Positions 1 through 8,819 of a DNA stretch of 64,000 bases are shown piece after piece. The notes beneath the pieces are model-generated. The model was not told the DNA's origin and searched no databases. It saw nothing but the letters and a program-made list of their open reading frames with translations. Location of the stretch: contig NZ_JAXIWG010000001.1 of the NCBI RefSeq assembly GCF_034652275.1, forward strand, positions 1,116,001-1,180,000. The letters run 5' to 3'. Source of the DNA: Yoonia sp034652275 (GTDB lineage: Bacteria; Pseudomonadota; Alphaproteobacteria; Rhodobacterales; Rhodobacteraceae). The number at the start of each line of letters is the position of its first letter. The stretch's first letter is position 1. Both the position numbers and the translations under genes were made by a program.

Positions 1-311
1 GCTAAGCAAAGAAGAGTGATCGCACTACTTTTCGATTGACCAAAACCAGTCACCACATTACCAGAGCGTTCATTCTGTTTTTTGTGGGCCGAAAATCATG
101 ACTTTTGCAAAGCACCGCGCATGGTAATCGGGCGGGCGCAAGCAGGCGCGCTGTGGGCTGCAGCCGTGACGAAGGCGAGCGTCGGGTCGCCGGTTGATCC
201 GCACCCTTGCGACCACTGCTTTGTGGTGCCGCGTTCAGCGGCGCATCGGGCAGTTGTTTCGCACGCTCTTTCAATCCTTGGCGTTCTGCCATCAGTCCTG
301 TGAGGTTCTTC
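1..311. other. Upstream stretch with no supported gene
   Basis: Open frames occur on both strands, but their translations are arginine/serine-rich shadows with no recognisable domain. The stretch probably carries the promoter of the efflux operon that begins at 312. A regulator, if there is one, lies outside the window. Confidence 0.5.
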
Positions 312-1355
312 ATGCGCGCTATGTTCATGCCAGCGCTGTGCCTGTCGCTGATCGCTTTTGCGGTGGATCCGGCGACGACATGGGCCGACACCCCGCCAAC
401 GCCAGTCCTTGCGGTCGAGGCCAGTGCTGCTGCTCCGGAATGGCAGCGCACCCTGATCGGTCGGATCGCGGCAAGGCGCACCGTGGACATGGCGTTCGAA
501 GTGCCGGGCCGGCTGATCCGGCTCCATGCCGACGAGGGCGCCACGCTTGCGGCAGGCGCGCCGCTGGCGGAACTGGACCCTGTCGCTTTTACCCTCGCGC
601 TCGAAGAGGCGCGCGTGTCAGCCGAACAAGCACAAGCCGGTTTTGAGCGGATGAGCGCCCTGCGCGCGCGCGGTGTCACTCCCGAGACATCCTTGGAAGA
701 AGCCCGCGCCGCCCATGAATTGCGGCGGATTGCCGTGCGAATGGCCGAGCGGGACTTGGCGCTGGCATCGCTCAGTGCACCATTCGAGGCGATGGTCGCG
801 CAGCGCCTTGTGCCCGAGAACAGCCTGATCCAGCCGGGCACCGCCGTGTTGCGTCTGCACGACATCAGCGAATGGCGCGTGACCGTATCGATCCCGGAAG
901 GGTTGATGCGGCTTGACACACCGCTCGACCAGGTGCGCATCGAGGCCGTGATCGGAACTGATCCCGTCCGTCGCGTGCCGTTGATCTATCGCGAGAATCA
1001 GGCGCAACCGGACCCGGTGGCACAGACCTTTCTGGTGACCTTCACCGCCGATCTGCCACCCGATAGCGGCCTGCTGCCGGGCATGGCGGTGACGGTCGAG
1101 ATCGGCGCAGGCCGCACCGATCCGGCTTCGGGGGTTGCTGTGCCGGTCTCGGCGCTGGTGCCTGCGCCAGATGGCACACTGCTGGTCTGGCGCATCTCGG
1201 GCGGCCGCGCGGACCCCGTCCCAGTCGAAGTCGCAGGCATTACGGGCGAAAGCGCGCTGGTCGCCAGCGGCCTTGTCGCAGGGGATGTCGTGATCACAGC
1301 CGGGCAAACCGACCTGATGCCAGGCCAGCCCGTCCGCGCATTGATGGACCGCTAG
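312..1355 (+). CDS. RND efflux periplasmic adaptor subunit
   Basis: Membrane fusion protein (about 347 aa) linking an inner-membrane RND pump to an outer-membrane channel. The N-terminus is a signal peptide ending near the Ala-Asp after TTWA. A barrel-sandwich lipoyl half-motif follows (VPGRLIRLHADEGATLAAG), then an alpha-hairpin rich in Ala, Glu and Arg at about residues 85-135, the second lipoyl half (ASLSAPFEAMVAQRLV) and C-terminal beta-barrel and membrane-proximal domains. I chose the ATG at 312 because GAGG lies six bases upstream and it begins the signal peptide; the frame stays open further upstream without one. The permease gene starts four bases after the stop, so the two form an operon. 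No TolC-like gene is in the window and the substrate is unknown. Confidence 0.88.
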   Translation: MRAMFMPALCLSLIAFAVDPATTWADTPPTPVLAVEASAAAPEWQRTLIGRIAARRTVDMAFEVPGRLIRLHADEGATLAAGAPLAELDPVAFTLALEEARVSAEQAQAGFERMSALRARGVTPETSLEEARAAHELRRIAVRMAERDLALASLSAPFEAMVAQRLVPENSLIQPGTAVLRLHDISEWRVTVSIPEGLMRLDTPLDQVRIEAVIGTDPVRRVPLIYRENQAQPDPVAQTFLVTFTADLPPDSGLLPGMAVTVEIGAGRTDPASGVAVPVSALVPAPDGTLLVWRISGGRADPVPVEVAGITGESALVASGLVAGDVVITAGQTDLMPGQPVRALMDR

Positions 1356-1359
1356 AAAC

Positions 1360-4300
1360 ATGGACATCGCACGCTATGCCATCGACCGGCCAGTGATCAC
1401 ATGGCTTCTGGTGCTAGGTTGCCTTTTGGGCGGACTTTGGGGCTACCAGAGCATCGGACGGCTTGAAGACCCGGCCTTCACCTTGCAGGAAGCCGTCGTT
1501 GTCACGTCCTGGCCAGGGGCTTCGGCCGAGGAGGTCGAACTGGAGGTGACCGAAGTGCTGGAATCGGCCATCCAGCAGATGCCGCAACTGCGGCGTGTCA
1601 CATCTGTTTCGGAACCAGGGCTGTCGATTATCAATGTGGTGATCCGTGACACCTATGGCAGCGAGGCGTTGCCGCAGGTCTGGGACGAATTGCGCCGCAA
1701 GGTCGGCGATACAGCAGATACGCTGCCACAGGACGCAAGAACGCCCGAAGTCCGCGATGATTTCGGTGATGTCTTCGGTCTTTTCTACGCGGTCACAGCC
1801 CCGGGGTTTACCGACCGGCAGGTGCGCACGCTTGCAACAGATCTTCGTCGCGACCTGCTGAGCGTGCCAGGTGTGTCAAAGATCGAGACAGAAGGGCTGC
1901 CGTCCGAGACGATCGAGGTTATCGTGGCGCGCGAACGCATGGCAGCACTCGGGATCGGGCCTGACCAGATATTGAATGCGATCCGCGGACAAAATCAGGT
2001 CACCGAAACCGGCTCGGTCAGGTTGGACGATCTGTCGCTGCGGATCGCTGTGCCACGCACCATCGGATCGACCGAAGCGCTGGCTGGCCTGCGGGTCGGA
2101 CGGCCGGGCACGACCGATCAGATCGCACTGATCGACATTGCCACAATCACCCGCACCGAGCAGGACGTGCCCCGGCGGTTGATCCGCCACAATGGACAGG
2201 CGGCGTTCACGCTGGCCATTGCCGGAATTGCGACAGAGAATATCGTCGCCGTCGGTGACCGGGTTGAGGCGCGGATCGACCAGTTGCGCGCAGACCTGCC
2301 TTTGGGGGTCACGGTCGCGCCGATCTATGCGCAGAACCAGGTGGTCGATCAGGCGGTGGGCGATTTCGTGGTCAACCTCGTCGCCTCTGTTGTCATTGTC
2401 GTGCTGGTCTTATGTCTTTTCATGGGGTGGCGTGTCGGGCTGATCGTGGGTGCGACGCTGTTCCTGAATGTCGCGGGCACTGTTGCGTTCATGGCATTGG
2501 CCGGAATCGAGATGGAGCGGATCTCGCTGGGTGCTCTGATCATTGCCATGGGTATGCTGGTTGATAATGCCATCGTGGTCGCAGAAGGGGCGCTGACCGG
2601 CGTGCAGCGGGGTCGCCGCCCGCGCGATGCGGCCGCTGACGCCTGCCGGCGGACCCAGATCCCGTTGCTGGGCGCTACGGTGATCGGCATCATGGCGTTT
2701 TCGGGCATCGGCCTGTCACCGGACGCGACGGGCGAGTTTTTGTTCTCGTTGTTCGCGGTTGTCGGAATATCGCTCCTGCTCAGCTGGGTGCTGGCGGTCA
2801 CGGTGACGCCGCTGTTCTGTGTCTACCTGATGGACGGGGTCAAACCCATGACCGAAGGGGCCGACCTTTACGCGGGCGGTGTCTATGGCCTTTACCGGCG
2901 CATCCTGCGCGGCACATTGCGGTTGCGCTGGCTGGCGCTGATGGCGCTGGTATCGGCGACACTTCTGTCGTTTTGGGGTTTCGGGCAGGTGCGGCAGGCC
3001 TTCTTTCCCGATTCAAACACGCCGATGTTCTTTGTGCACTATACGCTGCCGCAGGGCACAGACATCCGCGCCACCGCGCGCGACATGCAGGCGATCGAGG
3101 CCGATCTTCTTGCGCGGCCGGGGGTGACAGCAGTCACCGCCTTTGTCGGCGGCGGGGCAAGCCGGTTCATGCTGACCTATGCGCCACCGGACAGCAGTGC
3201 GGCCTATGGGCAGTTCATCGTGCGGACCGAAACCATCGCGCAAATCGACCCGCTGATTGCGGCGCTCCGTGAGGAGATACCACAGCAGTTCCCTGCGGCC
3301 GCGTTCCGCACACAGCGGCTGGTCTTCGGGCCGGGCGGGGGGGCCAAGATCCGGCTGCGGCTGTCGGGCGCAGACCCCGCGATCCTGCGCAGCCTCGCCA
3401 GCGATGTCGAACGGATCTTTGCGCAAAGCGGTGTGCTGATCGACATCCGCAACGACTGGCGCACACAGGAATTGACGCTGGTGCCGCGCGTGGACGAAGA
3501 CCGCGCGCGTATCGCGGGGCTGACGCGGGGACATGTCGCGCAGGTGCTGGCCTTTGCGACAACCGGCGTGACCGCGACCACGATCCGCGACGGCGATCAG
3601 GCGATCCCCGTGCTGCTGCGCCCGCCCCTGCACGAGCGGGCCTCGGCGGGCGGCCTGACCGACCAGCTGATCTGGAGCGAGGCGGCGCAGGCGTTCATTC
3701 CGCTCGAGCAAGTCGTGGTCCGGACCGACCTGACCGCGCAAGAGGTGCAGATCCGCCGCCGTGACCGGCTGCGCACGCTGACGGTCGATGCGGACCCCGC
3801 AGGCACCCTGACCGCGACCGAAGCACTGGCCGCCGTGCGCGCCGAGGTCGAGGCGATGGAGCTGCCTCCGGGCTACCGGATGGCCTGGGGCGGCGAGGTC
3901 GAGGACACCGCCGAAGCCCAAAGCGCGCTGGCCGCATCCCTGCCGCCGGGGGTGCTGGTGATGCTGGTGATCTCGATCCTGCTGTTTGGCAAGCTGCGGC
4001 AGCCTGCGATCATGTGGCTGGTGGTGCCGATGGCGGTTTGCGGTGTGGTGGCGGGGCTGCTGCTGACGGGTCTGCCGTTTTCGTTCACAGCGCTGCTGGG
4101 GTTGCTGAGCCTGTCGGGGATGCTGATGAAAAACGCCATCGTCCTGCTGGAGGAAATCGACCTGCGCATCGCCGAGGCGGGCGATGGCGGCGACCGGCTG
4201 ACCAGCCTTGTCGATGCCAGCGTCAGCCGTTTGCGTCCGGTGTTCCTTGCCGCCGCGACGACGATTCTGGGGATGATCCCGCTGCTGTCGGACGCCTTTT

Positions 4301-4455
4301 TCGCCAGCATGTCGGTGACGATCATGGGCGGGCTGGCCTTTGCCACCGTGCTGACGATGTTCGCCGTACCCGTGCTTTACGCGGTGTTCTTCGGCATCCA
4401 GCCGCAGCGCGCCGCCGCAAAACCACCCGCAGAGACCGCCCCGCAGCACCAGTAA
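1360..4455 (+). CDS. RND efflux transporter permease (AcrB/HAE-like)
   Basis: Proton-driven inner-membrane pump of 1031 aa, the normal length for AcrB-type permeases. The first transmembrane helix is at residues 10-30 (ITWLLVLGCLLGG). Two large periplasmic loops follow helices 1 and 7, and conserved GMLVDNAIVVAEG in helix 4 carries the proton-relay acidic residue. A second helix bundle begins near residue 520 and ends with FSFTALLGLLSLSGMLMKNAIVLLEE. It works with the adaptor ending at 1355. The family exports antibiotics, dyes, solvents or metabolites and the sequence does not reveal which; it is not obviously a CusA-type metal pump. Confidence 0.92.
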   Translation: MDIARYAIDRPVITWLLVLGCLLGGLWGYQSIGRLEDPAFTLQEAVVVTSWPGASAEEVELEVTEVLESAIQQMPQLRRVTSVSEPGLSIINVVIRDTYGSEALPQVWDELRRKVGDTADTLPQDARTPEVRDDFGDVFGLFYAVTAPGFTDRQVRTLATDLRRDLLSVPGVSKIETEGLPSETIEVIVARERMAALGIGPDQILNAIRGQNQVTETGSVRLDDLSLRIAVPRTIGSTEALAGLRVGRPGTTDQIALIDIATITRTEQDVPRRLIRHNGQAAFTLAIAGIATENIVAVGDRVEARIDQLRADLPLGVTVAPIYAQNQVVDQAVGDFVVNLVASVVIVVLVLCLFMGWRVGLIVGATLFLNVAGTVAFMALAGIEMERISLGALIIAMGMLVDNAIVVAEGALTGVQRGRRPRDAAADACRRTQIPLLGATVIGIMAFSGIGLSPDATGEFLFSLFAVVGISLLLSWVLAVTVTPLFCVYLMDGVKPMTEGADLYAGGVYGLYRRILRGTLRLRWLALMALVSATLLSFWGFGQVRQAFFPDSNTPMFFVHYTLPQGTDIRATARDMQAIEADLLARPGVTAVTAFVGGGASRFMLTYAPPDSSAAYGQFIVRTETIAQIDPLIAALREEIPQQFPAAAFRTQRLVFGPGGGAKIRLRLSGADPAILRSLASDVERIFAQSGVLIDIRNDWRTQELTLVPRVDEDRARIAGLTRGHVAQVLAFATTGVTATTIRDGDQAIPVLLRPPLHERASAGGLTDQLIWSEAAQAFIPLEQVVVRTDLTAQEVQIRRRDRLRTLTVDADPAGTLTATEALAAVRAEVEAMELPPGYRMAWGGEVEDTAEAQSALAASLPPGVLVMLVISILLFGKLRQPAIMWLVVPMAVCGVVAGLLLTGLPFSFTALLGLLSLSGMLMKNAIVLLEEIDLRIAEAGDGGDRLTSLVDASVSRLRPVFLAAATTILGMIPLLSDAFFASMSVTIMGGLAFATVLTMFAVPVLYAVFFGIQPQRAAAKPPAETAPQHQ

Positions 4456-4471
4456 CCGCCCCCGCGCGCCG

Positions 4472-4528
4472 CAAGGGGCCGGAGTGCTGGGGGAGTGTTG
4501 GGCAAGGGGGGAGAGGCGCGGCCCCTTG
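4472..4528 (+). terminator. Inverted repeat downstream of the RND operon
   Basis: Perfect 10-bp arms, CAAGGGGCCG at 4472-4481 and CGGCCCCTTG at 4519-4528, separated by 37 bases, lie 17 bases past the permease stop. There is no T-run after the second arm, so this may be a Rho-assisted or mRNA-stabilising hairpin. The following 140 bases, up to the minus-strand gene that ends at 4668, contain no feature I can support. Confidence 0.35.
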
Positions 4529-4667
4529 CTGCCCTCACCCGTAGGGCGGGGTTCATACCGCAAGTGTAGGACGGAGGGAGAATGGAGCGCTAGCAAATTG
4601 TTCCCAGAAGGGTGCCAGTTCGGCGCACCTTTGGGTATGTTTGCTGACGGTTCTGAGAATGATCGCC

Positions 4668-5444
4668 TTACGCTTGCTGCGGTTCGCTGTTTTTCCTTAC
4701 AAACTTGAATTTAGGACCATCAAACGATTCGATAAGTGCCAAGGTCGCGTCAATACACTTATCAAGTGTAGTTTCGGCTTCACCTATCGATGACAAAAAA
4801 TCAGAAAAGTTGCGTTCCAAAACATGATAGCGAGCTTGAGCCTCTATCTCTTTACCTTTGACTATTCTAATTTCATCTTCGTCAAGTATGTCTTTTGTGC
4901 TGAGTAGATCAACAATCTCTTGACGTCGTTTCTGCAAGTCGTCGAAATGATCCAACAAGTTAGAGGCGTACTGATCAATATTATTGATTGCATTATATAA
5001 ATCGAACGCCCCACATACCATCAGTGTCACTCTTGTATCTGAAGAAATTGATGGGAACCGCGAGTGACCCGATAACGGTATTATCCCCAAATACCGAAAT
5101 TTAGTGCCTACTTCATCAGCTCTTTTTAATTGTCTCTGGCAGTGCGCCTTGACCGCAATCAAATACGATAGAATGTTGTGTAAGGTATCAAAAAGACCAT
5201 AGAGTTGAGCGAGCTCTTTATTTCGTCGATCAGTCTCTCGTTCACGATATCTACTCTCTGCTTCCATTACTTGACCCGCGAGAGATATGCCACCGCCTAT
5301 GAGTGCGCCAATCATCGCAGCCAAGAGTGAATTGTTTGGCGTAAAAATAGATCCAAAATGCTCTACGGTCAAAAACACTAGAATGGTGCAACATATTCCA
5401 AGGGTCGCACCTAAAGCTACATGCCCCCCCTTCAAGATATTCAC
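4668..5444 (-). CDS. AT-rich two-helix membrane protein with coiled-coil region, unknown function
   Basis: I do not recognise this 258-aa protein. It begins with two membrane segments at about residues 6-27 and 38-58 (LLAAMIGALIGGGISLAG). A long charged, largely helical cytoplasmic part follows (MEAESRYRERETDRRNKELAQLYG, later DDLQKRRQEIVDLL). The start is a GTG whose last two bases are part of the thyX stop (GTGA overlap), preceded by a G-rich stretch, so translation is probably coupled to thyX. Sampled lines of the gene run near 41 percent GC, far below both neighbours, which points to recent acquisition. The topology (two N-terminal helices plus a helical soluble domain) resembles some phage-defence effectors, but no catalytic motif is visible, so that idea is only a suggestion. 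Confidence 0.7.
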   Translation of the reverse strand: MNILKGGHVALGATLGICCTILVFLTVEHFGSIFTPNNSLLAAMIGALIGGGISLAGQVMEAESRYRERETDRRNKELAQLYGLFDTLHNILSYLIAVKAHCQRQLKRADEVGTKFRYLGIIPLSGHSRFPSISSDTRVTLMVCGAFDLYNAINNIDQYASNLLDHFDDLQKRRQEIVDLLSTKDILDEDEIRIVKGKEIEAQARYHVLERNFSDFLSSIGEAETTLDKCIDATLALIESFDGPKFKFVRKNSEPQQA

Positions 5445-6346
5445 CCGATCACCCCCATAAACTCCCGCCATTCGCCCTTGCTCATGCCGGAGGTTTCCTG
5501 CGTCACCTCTTCACCCTTGAGCATACGTTTCACGCAGTCAATCGCCTTGCCGGAGAGTGTGGCGCCGCCCATCCGGTAATCCTCGAAGGCGCCATAGGCG
5601 GCGGGCACCCAGTCGGCGACGACTTTGCAGATTTCCTCGGCATAGACGCGGATTTCGTATTGCGCGTGGCTGTCGGCGCGCAGGCGCAGGAAGTGGAACA
5701 GGTTGTGCAGGTCCACTTTCCAGTACCATTGGGTATAGATATTGGCGGGCAGGTTCATCCGTGCCAGTTCGCGGGCAAGCCCCTGCTGGCCTTCGGTGTC
5801 GATCATCTCGGCGTAGTGGTCGTAACACCGCGCGGCGTCGTCTTTCAGATAGGCCAGCACACGCGCGGCCTCTTCGCCTGTCAGCGCCTCGCCGCGGCCT
5901 TGGTTGTTGATGACCGATTGCGCGGCCAGATGTTCGGGGGCGGGGATATAGAATTCGCGGTCAAGGATCGAATAGCGCGCGGAATATTCGTTCACGTTCG
6001 CGGTCCGGTGCCGAATCCACTGGCGGGCGACGAAGACGGGCAGTTTGACGTGCAGCTTGATCTCGCACATCTCGAAGGGGGTCGAATGCCAGTGCCGCAT
6101 CAGATAGCGGATCAGCCCTTCGTCGTTCTGCACCGATTTGGTGCCTTTGCCATAGCTGACCCGCGCCGCCTGACAGATCGCGGCATCGTCGCCCATATAA
6201 TCGATCACCCTGATAAAGCCGTGGTCCAGCACCTGATGCGCCTTGTAAAGATGTGCCTCCATCCCCGGTGCGACAGCGCGCAGGGTCGGTTGCGGATTGG
6301 CGCGCAAGGTATCGATTTCGGCCTGCTGGTCGGGGGTGATGGGCAT
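5441..6346 (-). CDS. thyX: FAD-dependent thymidylate synthase
   Basis: Makes dTMP from dUMP using methylene-tetrahydrofolate and a flavin hydride; an alternative to ThyA. The protein is 301 aa and carries the ThyX signature RHR-x7-S (RHRTANVNEYS) at about residues 112-122, with further conserved text after it (ARYSILDREFYIP) and LHNLFHFLRLR in the C-terminal half. The ATG at 6346 gives MPITPDQQAEI. The frame is open much further upstream, but the extra residues are low-quality sequence and the family begins close to this point. An AT-rich gene follows with a 4-base overlap at the 3' end. Confidence 0.95.
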   Translation of the reverse strand: MPITPDQQAEIDTLRANPQPTLRAVAPGMEAHLYKAHQVLDHGFIRVIDYMGDDAAICQAARVSYGKGTKSVQNDEGLIRYLMRHWHSTPFEMCEIKLHVKLPVFVARQWIRHRTANVNEYSARYSILDREFYIPAPEHLAAQSVINNQGRGEALTGEEAARVLAYLKDDAARCYDHYAEMIDTEGQQGLARELARMNLPANIYTQWYWKVDLHNLFHFLRLRADSHAQYEIRVYAEEICKVVADWVPAAYGAFEDYRMGGATLSGKAIDCVKRMLKGEEVTQETSGMSKGEWREFMGVIG

Positions 6347-6514
6347 CTGCGTCTCCGGTCTGGGGGATTCTGGTTGAGGCACTATAGGCAAAGCAGTGTT
6401 GTGGCAAAACCTCCATAGCAGGGAAACAATGCCCGCGGAGGGCGGGTCAGATGTTGACAGGTGATTAACCACGCCGAATAGTCGCCGCAAAGCTGTAACA
6501 TTGAGGCGTAAATC

Positions 6515-7450
6515 ATGAAGAATATTGCATATGCTGTGGTGGCGATGGCCGCCCTTACTGCTTGTGACGGTGTCGGTGGCGGTGATAGCGGCCCGGGTGG
6601 TCCGGGCGGACCGACCGATCCCGGAACGCCGCCGCCAGTGAACGACGTGCCCGCGCAGATCGCAGGGGACCTGAAGGCCGGAACATTCAATCCTGCCGAC
6701 GGAGGAACGATGATCGTCCGCATCACGCTGGACGCGGACGTGCTGGATGCTGTTTATACCCGAAACTCGGACTATGACGTACCCGGATACCTTGCATTCA
6801 CGACGCAGGACGACCCGCTGGATCGGTTTTTCACCGCATTCGGGCGTGAATCCAGCGACGGGTCGGTGCAAGCCGTGCTGGCTGCGGATGGCGGCCAGTT
6901 CACCAAGTACTTCGGGGGCGCGACCTATCGTCAGACCAGTGCCTACACCGCCCCGTCCGGAGGTTTGGCCAGCTATGCAGGAGACTATGTCGGCACACTG
7001 AACGTCGGCACCCGCGAAGGCACATTGCCATCGACAGCGCCGGCGGAACTGCGGCCACTGCGGTCCTTTCGGGTCAGTGGCCAAGTTTTCCTGAACGCCG
7101 ATTTCACCGACGGTTCGGTCAATGGTGCTGTCTACAATCGCCGCCTTATGGACGACGCTGACGGACCGCTTGGTACGCCGACACCTATTGAGACGATCTT
7201 TCTGATCCCCGCCGCGGTTGCCACGAACGGATCTTTCTCTGGCGTCGTGGAAAACATCGCACAGGACTCGCTGGGAAGCTATGCCGGTATCTTTGGTGGA
7301 ACGAACGCCTCTTCGGTCGCGGGCGGTATCCGCTTGGAAGGCGACTTCCTGACCGATTTCACAAACGAGGAAGAATACGGAATCTTCGTTCTCGACCGGT
7401 GCGGGACAACGCCTACGATCTGCCTAGAGGTGGACCAACTGGGTGAGTAA
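6515..7450 (+). CDS. Surface lipoprotein with TbpB-like C-terminal barrel, probable Slam client
   Basis: A 311-aa predicted lipoprotein. The lipobox LTAC ends at Cys17 after a short hydrophobic leader, followed by a Gly/Pro-rich tether of about 30 residues. The rest is beta-rich. The C-terminal part has the texture of the transferrin-binding-protein B barrel: VFLNADFTDGSVNGAVYNRR, then SYAGIFGGTNASSVAGGIRLEG. An ATG preceded by GAGG sets the start. The gene overlaps the next one by 8 bases, and that gene encodes a Slam-like outer-membrane translocator, so I infer that this lipoprotein is flipped to the cell surface by its partner. Ligand unknown; iron or haem acquisition is possible, but no TonB receptor lies nearby. 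Confidence 0.75.
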   Translation: MKNIAYAVVAMAALTACDGVGGGDSGPGGPGGPTDPGTPPPVNDVPAQIAGDLKAGTFNPADGGTMIVRITLDADVLDAVYTRNSDYDVPGYLAFTTQDDPLDRFFTAFGRESSDGSVQAVLAADGGQFTKYFGGATYRQTSAYTAPSGGLASYAGDYVGTLNVGTREGTLPSTAPAELRPLRSFRVSGQVFLNADFTDGSVNGAVYNRRLMDDADGPLGTPTPIETIFLIPAAVATNGSFSGVVENIAQDSLGSYAGIFGGTNASSVAGGIRLEGDFLTDFTNEEEYGIFVLDRCGTTPTICLEVDQLGE

Positions 7451-8816
7451 ACTAAAATCCTTCGCGCTGGCGGCCTTCCTTCTGGGATCGGCCGCCAGCG
7501 CACAGACCACCTTGGACCTGTCGCTCGACGACGCCCGCGCCATTGCGACGCGGGCTCTTTTTTCGGGCGACAGCGCGCTGGCGCTTGATGTGGCACGCGC
7601 GATCCTGACACAGGTGCCCGATGACCGCGCGTCGTTGCTGATCGTCGCGGCAGCAGCACCGCAGCAGGGCGACGCCGCCGAAGGCAGGCGTGCGGGCGCG
7701 CGGGCCTTTGCGCTGTCTGGCAGCAATATCGAACGCTACGAGGCGGCCCGCCTGACGGCCCTTGCCGCCGCCAATGAAGAACGGTTCACGCTGGCGACCT
7801 TCTGGTTGCGCCGTGCGCTGATCGTGGCGCCCAACGACGCTGAACGCGCACAGACGCGGCAAGACGCGCAGTTCCTGCAACAGCGCAACCCGTGGTCGTT
7901 CGACGTATCCGCCTCGCTCGTGCCGTCGTCCAACGTGAACGGTGGTGCGGCAAGCGATCTGGCCTCTGCTCCCGGCAACCCGACCGGCTCGCTGTCGGAT
8001 GACGCACAGGCGCTGGCGGGCTGGCGGGGGTCGATTGACCTTGGCGTGACGTACAGATTGCAGGAGAATCCGACCAGCCGCACGCTGATCGGGGCGCAAT
8101 ACCAGATGACGCGCATCCGCATCACCGATGATGTCGACGTGCCGGACGAGGCGCTTGCGACCGACAACCTCGGGTTCAACCTGCGCCATGACAGGGTGCT
8201 GGAAACGGGCAGTATCGGGGCGCAACTGTCCTATGCCATGGTGGACTATCGCGATCTGGACAGTGTGTCGCTGGAAACCGAAGTGCAGAAGTTTGATGTC
8301 TGGCGTCTGGGCATCGACCGGCGTGTGCCCGTCGGCGAGAACGCCGAAGTCACCCTGTCCGTCGGGCGCAGCCTGACCAGCTACGAGCTGGCACGGATCG
8401 GCGATGTCGTCAGCACAAGCTTGGGGGCATCGCTGGCCTATCGTTTGCCCAGCACCGACCAGATCCGCGCGACGCTCAGCTTTAGCGATAGCGATGGCGA
8501 CAATCCGAACTACATTTCCACCGACTGGACGGCGCAACTTGCCTATACTTGGGCAGAGCCTGTTGGCCCGATTGCCCTGAGCGTGAGCGGCGGCATCACC
8601 AAGGCGGACTATCCCGAATACAGTCTGCTCTTTCCGGTTGACGGTGGCCGTCAGGACACCACGCTGTTCTATGCGGCCAATATCGGCTTTCCTGATGTCA
8701 GCTATGCGGGTTTCACCCCCGTCCTGACGATTTCGGGCAGCAATACCGACAGCAATGTCAGCCGCTTTACGCGTGACACGCTGTCGGCGGGGTTCACCAT
8801 CCGGTCAGAGTTCTGA
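7443..8816 (+). CDS. Slam-like outer-membrane translocator (DUF560 type), type XI secretion
   Basis: A 457-aa exported protein with a signal peptide ending at ASAQ. Residues about 25-150 form helical repeats of TPR type (GDSALALDVARAILTQVPDD, later FWLRRALIVAPNDAERA). A hinge RNPWSFDVSASLVPSSNVNGG leads into a roughly 300-residue outer-membrane beta-barrel. It ends YAGFTPVLTISGSN.. to a final Phe, the usual barrel terminus. This is the architecture of the surface lipoprotein assembly modifier (Slam). The GTG start lies inside the end of the lipoprotein gene, so the pair is translationally coupled. Alternative: a generic TPR-porin fusion; the adjacent TbpB-like lipoprotein argues for Slam. Confidence 0.78.
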   Translation: MSKLKSFALAAFLLGSAASAQTTLDLSLDDARAIATRALFSGDSALALDVARAILTQVPDDRASLLIVAAAAPQQGDAAEGRRAGARAFALSGSNIERYEAARLTALAAANEERFTLATFWLRRALIVAPNDAERAQTRQDAQFLQQRNPWSFDVSASLVPSSNVNGGAASDLASAPGNPTGSLSDDAQALAGWRGSIDLGVTYRLQENPTSRTLIGAQYQMTRIRITDDVDVPDEALATDNLGFNLRHDRVLETGSIGAQLSYAMVDYRDLDSVSLETEVQKFDVWRLGIDRRVPVGENAEVTLSVGRSLTSYELARIGDVVSTSLGASLAYRLPSTDQIRATLSFSDSDGDNPNYISTDWTAQLAYTWAEPVGPIALSVSGGITKADYPEYSLLFPVDGGRQDTTLFYAANIGFPDVSYAGFTPVLTISGSNTDSNVSRFTRDTLSAGFTIRSEF

Positions 8817-8819
8817 CGC

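Noticed and set aside
3013..4596. Long minus-strand open frame of 527 codons
   Set aside because: It lies fully antisense to the RND permease gene and its His/Arg/Gln-rich translation has no domain; it is a GC-rich shadow.
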